This document shows, in pieces, positions 35,725-45,445 of a DNA stretch of 59,476 nucleotides. The notes under the pieces are model-generated. The model was not told the DNA's origin, searched no databases, and saw only the letters and a program-made list of their open reading frames with translations. Positions within the stretch are counted from its first letter, which is position 1; every line of letters starts with the position of its first letter. The translations under genes and the position numbers were made by a program. The DNA is from Haliea sp. (lineage in GTDB: Bacteria > Pseudomonadota > Gammaproteobacteria > Pseudomonadales > Halieaceae), in contig JADJAL010000035.1 of NCBI GenBank assembly GCA_016704305.1, forward strand, positions 1-59,476, read 5' to 3'.

Positions 35725-37251
35725 CTACGACTCCTGGTCCTGCTCGATAGCGACTATGAGATCGTCGAGAATCTGCAACATCTGTGCGCTGTAAGGCTGT
35801 GCCAGCGCCTGCAATTCCCCCCGCAACTCGTCGTTGGCCATCGCCAGCGCGGAGCCGGGATCACTAGCATCCACCGCTGCGCCGATCAGCGCAATCGTGT
35901 GCAGTATGCCGCCAATATGGGTTGTCGGGCGCTGTACGGCGTCTGCCGGGAGATGCCGCACGCTGTCAGACAATACTTTGACCAGCTCGAACCCGCGGTA
36001 CAAATGCAATGTCATTTCGAACGAGCCGATGCCGGTGACCGGTTCGCCCTTTAGCGTGCCGCTGAGCAGGACCGGGCCGTGCATATACTCCACCGGAAAC
36101 GCCAGCAATGGCGCGTTTACGATCGGCTCAGCCTGCAACTGAAGATCCAGTGACGCGGATGACAGCCGATGGCGATTGGGAAAATACAGAACGTCGGCGC
36201 GCGCGGGCATCAGCGGTTTCACAGGGTGATTTTCCGTCCTGACGTAGGACAGATTCTCGTACACGATGTCGCCGACGTAGGAAGCGCCCTCTCTTGGCGA
36301 GTAGACGGTGGCGCCGCCATAGGAGTACTCCGAATTCCTTTTCATGCGATCAAACTGCCGCCAGCTGCTGAAGTCCATGCCGTTGTCGAGGAAATACGTG
36401 CGCCATTCATGGGACAAATCGCGCGCGTCCCAGCTGCGGGCGTTTACGCCGCTGAATTGCGGGAACATCTGCCGGTCGATGTGCCCCAGCGTGCCCTTCA
36501 CCGGCTCGTGAAAATCACCCCAGGTCAAGGTCCCGTCGAAGTGAATCCCGGTTTGGAAATAGGAGTAGGTGTTCTCCTGCTTCAGCACCGTGATCAGCCC
36601 GTTGTAGATATCGGCGCCCACGGCAACTGGCGGGTTCGCTGCCCGCACGGTTGAGACCAGTCGCATCTTGCGCCCGTTCTGGTCAGTGCCGGGCAGGTTT
36701 ATCGCATAGGAATACGGCACCAGCGCGCCGTTTTCATCGACGGTCGTTGTCCAGGTCGCTGCTTCGCCGTCAATCGACGCACGCAAGTCCAGATAGCCTG
36801 TGGATGCGCGCATGCTGCCGAAATCATAGTTGGTATACGTGCCGTATTCGCCGTTATCCAGATCGTAGAATGTCAGGGAGTAGAAGTTGAACGGGACAAC
36901 CCCGCCCAGGCGGCTGACGTAGTACACGACGATAAACGAGAAGCGCCGACCGCTCTTCTGGCCTTCGAGCACGCCCTCCAGGAACCACGTGTCGGAGTCC
37001 ATGTCCAGCTGGCGACCTTCGGCTTGCGGAAAATCCAGCCTGGAATCGGCGTGCACGAGTGAGTAGGGGTAGCCGAGGCCGCTGTCGGACCTGGCGCCAG
37101 GATTGAGCGGCGGCACGGGATTCGCGCTCTGGTGAATGCGCGTGACATAGAGATAGCCGCACAACAGCGCCACCGCGCACAGCACCAGCAGCCAGAGTCG
37201 GGTTCGACGCGTAAAGCCCTTGCGTTGCTGTTGCGGATTTTGTGCTTGCAT
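35725..37251 (-). CDS. Membrane-anchored AttH/CrtC-like lipocalin-fold protein
   Basis: 508 residues. One N-terminal hydrophobic helix (RLWLLVLCAVALLCGYLYV) anchors or exports it; the rest is beta-rich. DTWFLEGVLEGQKSGRRFSF, IVVYYVSRLGG, GHIDRQMFPQFSGV and HEWRTYFLDNGMDFSSWRQF follow the pattern of AttH/CrtC (hydroxyneurosporene synthase-like) double-lipocalin proteins. CrtC adds water to acyclic carotenoids; most AttH-like proteins are uncharacterised. A carotenoid-hydratase-like membrane protein (38184-39023) is two genes upstream in the same transcript direction, with an SDR between, so the three may share a lipid or carotenoid substrate. Confidence 0.55.
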   Translation of the reverse strand: MQAQNPQQQRKGFTRRTRLWLLVLCAVALLCGYLYVTRIHQSANPVPPLNPGARSDSGLGYPYSLVHADSRLDFPQAEGRQLDMDSDTWFLEGVLEGQKSGRRFSFIVVYYVSRLGGVVPFNFYSLTFYDLDNGEYGTYTNYDFGSMRASTGYLDLRASIDGEAATWTTTVDENGALVPYSYAINLPGTDQNGRKMRLVSTVRAANPPVAVGADIYNGLITVLKQENTYSYFQTGIHFDGTLTWGDFHEPVKGTLGHIDRQMFPQFSGVNARSWDARDLSHEWRTYFLDNGMDFSSWRQFDRMKRNSEYSYGGATVYSPREGASYVGDIVYENLSYVRTENHPVKPLMPARADVLYFPNRHRLSSASLDLQLQAEPIVNAPLLAFPVEYMHGPVLLSGTLKGEPVTGIGSFEMTLHLYRGFELVKVLSDSVRHLPADAVQRPTTHIGGILHTIALIGAAVDASDPGSALAMANDELRGELQALAQPYSAQMLQILDDLIVAIEQDQES

Positions 37252-37285
37252 GGTTAACCCCAGTCACTCGTTATTATCGCTCGAC

Positions 37286-38158
37286 TCAATTGGAAAACTG
37301 TTCTGTCTGCATTTTGTCCCACCAGCGCGAGGGAAGCATGCGCGCCATGCGCGGCATCCAGCGGGCCATGGCCGTCACCGGGTAGTGCGCTTTGGGCCGC
37401 GCGCTCTCCAGCGCCTGCATCACCGCCAGCGCCACATCCTGCGGCGTACCTGCCAGCGCCGCCGCCATTTTTGCCGCACCTGTCGGTTTGTCGGTTTCAG
37501 CCTCGGCGGTCACCGAAAAGTATGTGCGCAGCGGCGGGCCATAGATGGCGTGATCCAGCCACTGTTCGGGTGCATGCGTGACGGCGGTCTTCAGGAATTG
37601 CGTGGTGATCCAGCCGGGTTGGATCAGCGCGACGTCGATGTGTTGTGTTCGCAGCTCCATGCGCAGCGCATTGAACGCGCCCTCCAGCGCATGCTTGGAG
37701 GCGGCATACACGCCCTGGTAGGGACTGGACATGAGCCCCAGCATGCTGGACAGGGTGACGATCAGGCTGTGGTGGCCCGCGCTCGCATGCGCGCGCAGTC
37801 GCGGCAGCGCGGCGCGGGTCATCGCCAGCGTACCGAATACATTGACTTCGAACTGCTGCCTGAGTCGTTTGTCATCGACCAGCTCAATCGGCCCCGGCTG
37901 CGCGTAGCCCGCGTTGTTGACCAGGCAGGTGAGTTGCATCCCGGCCTGGTCGATCTGAAGCAGTGCCTGCGCAATCGACTCATGGTCGCAAATATCCAGT
38001 CGCAGTTTGAGGCTGGCATTGTCAGGAATATCCGTAAGCAGCGCAGTGGTCGGTGCGCTGGCAATCACGGTGTGTCCGCGAGCGGCGGCCATGGAGGCGA
38101 TTTCCTTGCCGATGCCACTGGATGCGCCGGTTATCAATAATGTCTGCCGTATGGCCAC
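37286..38158 (-). CDS. SDR family oxidoreductase
   Basis: 290 residues from a GTG start with AGGGAG upstream. LLITGASSGIGKEIASMAAA is the NAD(P)-binding motif; LVNNAGYAQPG, LSSMLGLMSSPYQGVYAASK (Ser...YxxxK) and IQPGWITTQF complete the classical SDR set. The SDR type resembles acylglycerone-phosphate-reductase/retinol-dehydrogenase-like enzymes acting on lipophilic alcohols. It lies 25 bp downstream of the carotenoid-hydratase-like gene and 34 bp upstream of the AttH/CrtC-like gene, all minus strand, so an operon is likely. Confidence 0.84.
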   Translation of the reverse strand: MAIRQTLLITGASSGIGKEIASMAAARGHTVIASAPTTALLTDIPDNASLKLRLDICDHESIAQALLQIDQAGMQLTCLVNNAGYAQPGPIELVDDKRLRQQFEVNVFGTLAMTRAALPRLRAHASAGHHSLIVTLSSMLGLMSSPYQGVYAASKHALEGAFNALRMELRTQHIDVALIQPGWITTQFLKTAVTHAPEQWLDHAIYGPPLRTYFSVTAEAETDKPTGAAKMAAALAGTPQDVALAVMQALESARPKAHYPVTAMARWMPRMARMLPSRWWDKMQTEQFSN

Positions 38159-38183
38159 GCGGCGAGCTCCCTGTATATTGCGG

Positions 38184-39023
38184 TCAGGACGTGTGCGACG
38201 CGGACGACTTCAGCTTGTACCGGATGCACAGCACAGTGAAGAGGATGAACGCTGCGACGAACACGGCGGTATTGGCCAGCACCAGACCGATCTGCTTTTC
38301 CGGCGGCACCGCCGGGTTGTAATAGAGGTAGATATTCACGGCCAGTATGAACAGGTAATTGCCGATGAAGTAGCCGATACTCCACAGCGGCAGATGCGGC
38401 AGCCTGAACGCGCTCCGGTGTGGGTAGCCGCGCCTGATCAGGAATCCGTCGATGCGCTGGTTGGCGTACACGATGGTGAAAATGGTCAGCAGCCAGCCGA
38501 AGTAATTCCACAACGGGATGTCGAAATGCCAGGCGGCGGAGGTGGTGATCCAGAAATAAATCTTGCCGAGGAACCAGTACTCCCCGAGGTGCGCGACAGG
38601 ATCGACGACGAAATCCGTCCAGGTGGTCAGCAGCGCGGCCCACAGCGCAACCTTCAGCGAGAGCAGCAACTGCATGTTTTCCGTCCGCTCGATGCCGTTG
38701 GGGCCTTTGTGCAGCGGTGACATCAATGTATAGACAGCGGAGTGGCCGAAGTAGGACAGCGCGGCAAAGCTTAACGACGCGAACAGCGGGATTCCTGCAA
38801 TCCACAGCTCGTTCGGGAAACTCGCTGGATAGTACTCGTACCACGCAAACGGGAAGCCGGTGCGCGTGCTGGTAAATTCCGACAGCCAGCCGATGAACGT
38901 GCCGACGATCAGCCACAGGAACATGCGCAGCCAGCCGCGTTCGGCGGCGGCGACGATCAAAAACGTGATCACAAGGCTGACCACGTAGGGGCGATCGACG
39001 AACATTGAGATTACGTAATCCAT
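38184..39023 (-). CDS. Carotenoid biosynthesis-type membrane protein (CruF/COG2324-like)
   Basis: A 279-residue polytopic membrane protein with about seven or eight helices. WLIVGTFIGWLSEFTSTRTG, FPFAWYEYYPASFPNELWIA, TWTDFVVDPVAHLGEYW and DIPLWNYFGWLLTIFTIVY match the COG2324 family (CruF, carotenoid 1,2-hydratase; bisanhydrobacterioruberin hydratase), with conserved D-x-x-x-D-P and P-x-x-N-x-x-G-W elements. GAGGAATC precedes the ATG. No phytoene synthase or desaturase is in the window, so a direct carotenoid role is uncertain. First of three probably co-transcribed genes with an SDR and an AttH/CrtC-like protein. Confidence 0.75.
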   Translation of the reverse strand: MDYVISMFVDRPYVVSLVITFLIVAAAERGWLRMFLWLIVGTFIGWLSEFTSTRTGFPFAWYEYYPASFPNELWIAGIPLFASLSFAALSYFGHSAVYTLMSPLHKGPNGIERTENMQLLLSLKVALWAALLTTWTDFVVDPVAHLGEYWFLGKIYFWITTSAAWHFDIPLWNYFGWLLTIFTIVYANQRIDGFLIRRGYPHRSAFRLPHLPLWSIGYFIGNYLFILAVNIYLYYNPAVPPEKQIGLVLANTAVFVAAFILFTVLCIRYKLKSSASHTS

Positions 39024-39113
39024 TGTTGGTGATTCCTCATTGGATGGCTTGCGATTTCATTTGTACGCTTCGGCTAGATTGGTGGGGGGCTTGGTTTGGT
39101 TTGATCGCGCGAC

Positions 39114-39234
39114 GGAGAATGCGGCTTCTGGCTTTCGCTGGGACACGCCAAAAAGCGCACATCCATGTGCAGGCTCGGGTGGCGACATCCATGTCGCCAC
39201 ACGGTCCCAGCGAAAACCAGAAGCCGCATTCTCC
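39114..39234. repeat. Nested palindromic element, copy 1
   Basis: Outer arms of 29 bp (39114-39142 and 39206-39234, one mismatch) flank a 75-bp core (39137-39211) that begins GCTGGGAC and ends GTCCCAGC. The core holds two hairpins with the same TCCA loop: GCACA-TCCA-TGTGC and GTGGCGACA / TGTCGCCAC. The same core recurs inverted 208 bp away with entirely different outer arms. As RNA or extruded DNA it would form a long stem topped by two hairpins. Confidence 0.85.
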
Positions 39235-39322
39235 TTCAACTTGCATCTCCTATTTCCCAGCGAAACCATTATCCAGGTTTTGTATCTTTTGCTTTTTTAG
39301 GTCGATTACGCTGGTGCTGATT

Positions 39323-39441
39323 GAGAAGGAGACCTGCCTGCATGGCTGGGACCGTGTGGCGACATGGATGTCGCCACCCGAGCCTGCACATGGATGTGCG
39401 CTTTTTGGCGTGTCCCAGCCATGCAGGCAGGTCTCCTTCTC
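39323..39441. repeat. Nested palindromic element, copy 2 (core inverted, different arms)
   Basis: Perfect 28-bp outer arms (39323-39350 and 39414-39441, starting GAGAAGGAGACCTGCC) flank a core at 39345-39419. This core is the reverse complement of copy 1's core over all 75 bp as far as I can compare by eye. The arms share nothing with copy 1's arms beyond the GCTGGGAC boundary. This pattern suggests a mobile or recombining core unit whose flanks become palindromic on insertion. Confidence 0.85.
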
Positions 39442-39501
39442 CGCCGAGAAACAAAATCCAAGGGCCCGAAAGCTTTCATTACAGCGAATCGTGCTTTCCC
39501 C

Positions 39502-40980
39502 TCAACGGCCATACAAAAACATCATCAACTTCTCCATCCTCTCCGCCGTCTTCACAGAGTAAGGAAACCACGTCGGCTCCTTCTTGCGCCGACGCGGTTC
39601 AACCATCACCGCCTGCGTATAACAAAACGCATGCAGACCGTGCTCATTGCCGTGACGGCTGCCGACGCCGCTCTGCTTGATGCCGCCGAAGGGCAGGCCC
39701 TGTACGCCCGCATTCAGGATGCAGTCATTGACACAGACGTTGCCCGCCTGGATGCGCCTGGCGATGGCTATGCCACGCTGGATGTCCCGCGTCCAGACGC
39801 TGGCATTCAGGCCGAACTCACTGTCGTTGGCATGGCGGATCGCCTCCTCGAGATCGTCGACTGCCATCACGCAGGCGACCGGGCCGAAGGTTTCCTCGAC
39901 CATGATCTTCATGGAGTGATCTACACCAGCCAGGAGCGTGGGTGCAAAATAGTGGCTGCCATCGGCGGACGGCAGTTGCTGTCCGCCGGTCTCCAGCCGG
40001 GCGCCCTTGTCCAGCGCTTCGGCGATGTGGGCTTTGACGATATCGATTTGCTTTGGACCGATGAAGGGACCGTACTGCGCCGTGGCGGCGGGTTCATCCG
40101 GCCCGGTGCGGATCGCCTGGATTTTGGCTTTGAGCAGGCGCGTAAATTCAGTGGCGATGGCCTTTTCAACGTAGATGCGCTCCACCGACATGCACACCTG
40201 GCCGGTCATGAAACAGGCGCCCCAGGCAGCGGCGTTTACCGCGCGTTCGAGGTCGGCGTCGCTGAGCACGATCATCGGGTCCTTGCCGCCCAGCTCCAGC
40301 AGCACGGGTGTCAGGCGCCGGCTGGCGCGCTCCATCACGCGCCGGCCGGTCTGTGAGGAACCGGTTACCGCGATCATGTCGACCTGGTCGACCAGCGCCG
40401 CGCCGGTCGGTCCCTCGCCGATCAGGCACTGTAAAACACCGGGCGGCAGCACCCGATTGAAGGCGTCTATCGTGTACTTCACCGCGAGTGGGGTGATCTC
40501 CGAAGGTTTCACCAGCACAGCATTGCCGGCGTAGAGCGCTGGCAGTGCGTCGCCTATCGCCAGCGTGAGCGGTGCGTTCCACGGAGCGATGACGCCGACC
40601 AGGCCATATGGCTGGTAATAGATGAGGCCCTTTTTTCCGATCAACGGAAACGTGCCGACCTTGCGTGGGCGTAGCCACTTCGCTGCTCGCCTGGAATAGT
40701 GGCCGATGTCCTGGCACACGGAAAACATCTCGCCAATGACATCGAAAGGAACCTTTCCGGTCTCCTGCGCCAGCGCGCGCTGGATTTTGTCCTTGTCCTT
40801 TAACATTTCCTTGCGCGCGAGTTTCAGCAGGCGAACACGTTCTTTGACCGCCAATGCTGCCCAGGCCGGTTGTGCGCTGCGCGCGAGGTTGGCTGCTGCA
40901 TGCACTGCGTGAGCGTCGTCGATCGGGAGGTTTGCAATGACGTGTGAGGTTGCTTTGTCCAACACCGAAATGGCGGGCAT
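39502..40980 (-). CDS. Aldehyde dehydrogenase family protein
   Basis: 492 residues from the ATG at 40980, chosen for its strong AGGGGG site; the frame also has a TTG at 41037 overlapping the TonB stop and an ATG at 41016. GLVGVIAPWNAPLTLAIGDA, VAVTGSSQTGRRVM-like ITVTGSSQTG, LLELGGKDPMIVLSDADLE and FMTGQVCMSVERIYVEKA give the NAD site, the general-base Glu and the catalytic Cys. It oxidises an aldehyde to the acid. A hydrophobic C-terminus (TAERMEKLMMFLYGR) recalls fatty or coniferyl aldehyde dehydrogenases. It follows the TonB receptor gene directly, so uptake and oxidation may be coupled. Confidence 0.87.
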   Translation of the reverse strand: MPAISVLDKATSHVIANLPIDDAHAVHAAANLARSAQPAWAALAVKERVRLLKLARKEMLKDKDKIQRALAQETGKVPFDVIGEMFSVCQDIGHYSRRAAKWLRPRKVGTFPLIGKKGLIYYQPYGLVGVIAPWNAPLTLAIGDALPALYAGNAVLVKPSEITPLAVKYTIDAFNRVLPPGVLQCLIGEGPTGAALVDQVDMIAVTGSSQTGRRVMERASRRLTPVLLELGGKDPMIVLSDADLERAVNAAAWGACFMTGQVCMSVERIYVEKAIATEFTRLLKAKIQAIRTGPDEPAATAQYGPFIGPKQIDIVKAHIAEALDKGARLETGGQQLPSADGSHYFAPTLLAGVDHSMKIMVEETFGPVACVMAVDDLEEAIRHANDSEFGLNASVWTRDIQRGIAIARRIQAGNVCVNDCILNAGVQGLPFGGIKQSGVGSRHGNEHGLHAFCYTQAVMVEPRRRKKEPTWFPYSVKTAERMEKLMMFLYGR

Positions 40981-41033
40981 GTATCCCCCTGCTGGGCCTG
41001 CGCTGCTCTGGAGCATAGCTGCTTTCTCGCTAC

Positions 41034-43606
41034 TCAAAAAGTGACTGACAGTTCCAGCCCGTACGTTCGTGGTGCTCCCAATATATAGGATCCGGCGCCA
41101 AGCGATTCCGTGTTCGAAAAGCCGCCCTGGAAGTAGTTCTCGTCTGTCAGGTTATCGACGAACAGCCACAGCTGAACGTTGTCGTGTCCGGTCGGCGTGA
41201 AACCCAGGCGAAAATTCCATAAGGTGACGTCATCTATCGTGGCGCGATCGCGAAACTCCGTGTCCCAGGCGATCGCATCAAGCCCGGTGAACAGGGAGTC
41301 GCGGTAATACATCGAAAGCCGTGGCGCAAACTCGCCAAGCGCGCTGGGAACGAGCACCATCGCGGAAAATGAGTACGTCAGTTCCGGGATGCCGGCAAAC
41401 GCTTCCTCCGAACGATCAACGGTAGACAATACGGGAGGGTTAACGGAGTTATTGACAGTGCCGGCAAGGAACTCGTCATAACTGGCGTCGGTGTAACTGG
41501 TGGTGGCATTCAGCACGACATTGGGCAGCGGGAGCACGGTCAGTTCTGTTTCAAATCCTCTTATCGTCGCGGCGCCGGCGTTGTCGATGTAGAACAGGAT
41601 GTCGGCGAAGGTCGCGCCCTGTTCGGCGACCCGGATCTGTATGTCGTCGTAATCCATATAGTAGAACGCGGTGTTGAAACGCACGCGCTGGTCAAACGCG
41701 TCCAGTTTCACGCCCACCTCGTAGTTGGTCACGGACTCGGGCTCGAACTCCTGTATTTCCAGGCCTTTCATTTCAAACCCACCCGATTTAAAACCCTTGC
41801 TGTACGTCAGGTAGAACAGGGTGCTGTCGAGCACGGTATCGACAAGGTACTGGTCGGGAATCGTGAAGGCATTGGTGATGGTCGGCGTCCATTTCGACCA
41901 GTCCTGGTCGTCTTTCACGACGCCGTTATCCGCCGTGATGACGTCACCTTCAAGCGTGACGTACTGATCGACCGTGCGCAGGGGCAAGAACGTCGGCGGG
42001 TTGGCATAGAAGCCAGTCGGGTCGGCCAGCGAGACCACGCCAAACGCGCAGAGCGCGTTGCTGGCGCCGGGAACCAGATTGGCGTCGACGATTGCCTGGC
42101 AATCAGCCTCATAGAGCGTGGCCTCCCGCTTGCGCTTCTCCGTGGTGTAGCGCGTGCCCGCCGTCAGCGAGTACCAGTCGGTCACCTCGTAGGTGCCCTG
42201 GGCGAAGATCGCATAGCTGTCATTCGTAAGGCTGCTATTGGTGGCACCGCTGATCCGCGGTATCAACACATTCTGGTCATCCTTGTAGCTATAGCCATTG
42301 AAGCCAACCTGGTTGCCGGTGATATTGTTGTCGATCTCCTCCCGCGCGAGAAAAATACCGGTGGTATAGGTCAAGCGCTCGTCCAGCGCCGTCCCTGAAA
42401 GTTGCAGTTCTTCGCTGTATTGGTTGCGCTCTTCGTCTTCCGGCAAGGAAAAGTTACCGTAGCCTGCGGCCAGTGATCGCTGCAGGGCGCCCAGCACCGC
42501 GACAGGACCCGTGGCAACCCCTTCGATGTCAGTCCCGTCGGTATCATCGACAATGCTGATATCCTGCTGGTTGCTCCAGGCGGTGACGCTCTTGATCTCA
42601 AAATTGTCGTATTCCCAGTTCAGGTCAGCCCCAGAATCTGGCTGGTCATCTCAAACTGGGTAGGGCCATTGAGCAGGACTTTGGTGTCCTTGGACTCTTC
42701 TTCGCTGGCGTTGCAGCGCGACTGGTAGGAGTTGGGCGCGGTGAAGCCAGGCCAGGTAAAGGTGTTGAACACACCGTTTGGATTCTGGTAGACGCAGGAA
42801 AAGCCGGCGCCGTTTTCGTTGATCTTTGACCAGTAATAGAACACATCGGCGTTCAATGTGTCCGTCGGTTGCCAGATCACGCGAGCGGTCGCGCCGAGTC
42901 GATCCTCGTCACCGTATTTGTCGCCGTTGTAGGTGTTTTTTACGTAGCCATCCAGGTTGGTGCTGTTGAGGCTGACTCTGGCGGCCATCTTGTCCTCGAT
43001 CAGCGGAATATTGCCCGTCGCCTTCAGGTCGACACGGCCGTAGTTGCCCACGCGGGTCGCAACCTCCCCCTCGTAGTCCTCGGTATTCGGTAACTGCGTG
43101 GTGACCAGCAGCGCGCCGCCGGTATTGTTCTTGCCGAATAACGTGCCCTGTGGCCCGCGCAACACCTGCACGGACTCGGTATCCATGATCTCCAGCAGTT
43201 GGCTGTCGGTGCGAGCGATGTAAATGGAATTGATATAAACACCCACGCCCGGATCTAGCGCGGCATTCGCCTCTTTTTGCCCGATGCCGCGGATAAAAAT
43301 GAGGCGCCTTGTTGCCCATTTCGCTGAAATTGAGGCCCGGTACGGATTCTTGCAGATCGCGGGTATTGGCGATCCCGGCGATCTTCATCGATTCGGCGGA
43401 GAAGGCCGAGATGGCGACGGGGGTGTCCTGCAATTCTTCTGCGCGTTTGCGCGCTGTCACGATGACTTCTTCCAGCGCCAGTTGGCTCTGCGCACTGGCA
43501 GGCGGGGTGACAGCCTCTTCAATGGTCTCGGCGAGCGAAGCGTGAGTGAAAGCCAGAGGGCCGCAACCATACCAGTGCCGAGCAATGATTGATGCAGTGT
43601 TTTCAT
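41034..43606 (-). CDS. TonB-dependent receptor, three frameshifts
   Basis: An outer-membrane beta-barrel receptor for large or scarce substrates. Reading from ATG 43606: the signal segment MKTLHQSLLGTGMVAALWLS, shift near 43541, then the TonB box LEEVIVTARKRAEELQDTPV. A shift near 43296 is followed by the plug (IFIRGIGQKEANAALDPG, VQVLRGPQGTLFGKNNTGGA). A shift near 42630 in a G run is followed by the barrel, ending YGLELSVTF with terminal Phe. The restored length of about 857 residues is normal. Three breaks in a fully conserved gene argue for sequence errors. The type (VTARKR, LFGKNNTGGA) is common for sterol, terpene or aromatic uptake islands in marine gammaproteobacteria. Confidence 0.82.
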
Positions 43607-43655
43607 GGCGGTGATGCCTTTGTTATTAGCGTAATGGGCAGCTTGCCGGTTCGGC

Positions 43656-45274
43656 CTAGAGTGTTTCGTTGCTGTTGTCCGCCGTGCTTGCCAGTTGGTG
43701 TGCCCAGCGATAGTCGATCTTGCCGTTCGCGGTCAGCTTGAATGGCGTGACCACCATTGCGCGCGGAATTTTGTAGCCCGCGATAAATCGCCTGCAGTGT
43801 TCCTGCAGGGCTGCAATCGTGAGCGCCTTGCCTTGTTCGCATTCGATGACCGCGACGACGCGCTGCTGCCACACCGGGTCACTCACGCCGACTACCGCGC
43901 AATACATCACATCGGGGTGAGTGAGCACCGCGCGCTCCACTTCCTCGACGAAAATTTTCTCACCACCGGAGTTGATGCACTGCGAACCGCGCCCGGCCAG
44001 CGTGAAGCTGCCGTCGGGGTCCACTCGCGCGTAATCGCCAGGCAACACCCAGCGCACGCCCGACTTGTCCGTCAGGAACGTGCGCGCGGTTTTTCCGGAT
44101 CGTTGTAGTAGCCGAGCGGAATATGCCCGCGCATCGCCAGTCGCCCGATCTGGTCGCTGCCGGGTGGCACCGGTTCCAGGTTGTCATCCAGCACCGCCAT
44201 CAGCGGGTTGGGTGCAAAGCCCGGCCCGCGCAGCGTGTCGAAGCGCCCCGTTTCGCGCGCCGCGCTGCCGATTTCCGATCCGCCGATGCCACCGGTGATA
44301 TACACCGACTCGCCGAAGGCCTGTTGCAGCATGGCCCTGCCCTCGGTGGAGAGGACCGCGCCGCCCGATGCGATAATCACGAGGGAAGGGGTGGCGTAGT
44401 CTCCGCGCATTTTTTCCTCCGCGATGCGCCGCGCCATGGCGTCGCCGATCAGGCTGAGCATTACCACGCTTTCTGCCGCGATGGCGCGCAGCACGTCCGG
44501 AGGATCGAGGCTGTGCGTGACAGGAATAATCGCCACGCCGCCGGTGTACAGCGTGATCAGCGTGGAAAACTGGCCGCCACCGTGCATCAGCGGCGACAGC
44601 ATCATCGTGCGCATCGCGCCCGGATTGTTGGCGTGCTGCAGGATGTCCTCGGGCTTCTCGGTAGGCTGGTTCATGCACAGGACGTTGTGATAGAAATCCT
44701 CGTGGCGCCAGAGTACGCCCTTGGGCATGCCCGTGGTGCCGCCGGTGTAGATCAGGTAAATGTCATCCGGGCTGCGCGGTGCAAAATCGCGAGTCGCCGC
44801 CTGTTCCGCCAGTGCGTGGTCATAGTGTTCGCCCAGTGGCGTGCGGCCGGCGTCGTCGGCTGTAGTGTCTTCTCCTGCGTCATCCAGGAACAGATAGGTT
44901 TTAAGCTGCGGATAGCGCGCTGCGAGCTCCGCCACACGCGGCAGGAATGACCGCTCGTACACCAGTGCGACCAGGTCGGCGTCCTGCCACAAGTGCTCAA
45001 GCTCCGGGCCCACATAGCGGAAGTTGATGTTCACGGCGACGGCGCGAATTTTCCAGCACGCCAGTAGCGCTTCCAGCCATTCCACGCGGTTGTACGCGTA
45101 AATCCCGACGTGCTGCCCCGGAGCCACCCCGCGTTGTAGCAGATAGTGCGCGAGCTGGTTCGCACGACGGTCCAGTTCCACGCGACTGCGGCGCTCGGTA
45201 CCTGCGATGACGCAGGGCGCATCGGGGTTGGCGTCGCACAGCGCTTCGAAAAGGTCCGCCAGTTGGTATTCCAT
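43656..45274 (-). CDS. Acyl-CoA synthetase (AMP-dependent ligase), one frameshift
   Basis: The start MEYQLADLFEALCDANPDAP follows GAGGAACG. IYLIYTGGTTGMPKGVLWRH is the AMP/ATP motif; GGIGGSEIGSAARETGR and LPGDYARVDPDGSFTLAGRG plus SGGEKIFVEEVERAVLTHPD and the C-terminal Lys motif FKLTANGKIDYRW are standard. The frame breaks at 44090-44095: GYYNDPEK goes to a stop because one base is missing in an A run; restoring it gives T-A-R-T-F-L-T-D-K and a 540-residue enzyme. It activates a carboxylic acid as CoA thioester, feeding the hydratase and thiolase-like steps. A perfect ACAATA-N6-TATTGT palindrome lies 83 bp upstream of its start. Confidence 0.85.
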
Positions 45275-45356
45275 CGCGCTCGTTCCTCGGCCGCCGTCGG
45301 GAGTCAATCCGCCAGGTTTATTGCTATTAGTCGGACGTGTCGGCTTGTCTAATATT

Positions 45357-45374
45357 ACAATACGAACATATTGT
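45357..45374. promoter_or_regulatory. Operator candidate ACAATA-N6-TATTGT (copy 2, perfect)
   Basis: ACAATACGAACATATTGT, perfect 6-bp arms, 83 bp before the acyl-CoA synthetase start and 72 bp after the DUF1214 stop (both minus strand). Same motif as at 32616-32633 and 47530-47547. Confidence 0.65.
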
Positions 45375-45445
45375 TATTTGTATCAGCTTTCGTCCCGCAT
45401 GGGAAGACCCGACTGAAGCTTGCGTTTCGTTTGCCTACAACGTGC

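Larger units (their letters stand above)
39024..39501. other. 478-bp intergenic region with two nested palindromic elements
   Basis: Lies between the 3' end of the ALDH gene and the start of the CruF-like gene, both minus strand. Apart from the two large palindromic elements listed separately, I see no gene. Short open frames within it only translate the repeats. The structures could stop transcription coming from the ALDH gene. Confidence 0.6.

Noticed and set aside
39005..39562. Several overlapping open frames on both strands around 39.0-39.5 kb, with repeated phrases such as DMDVATRACTWMCAFW
   Set aside because: They only translate the palindromic repeats, in both orientations, and lack ribosome sites; not genes.
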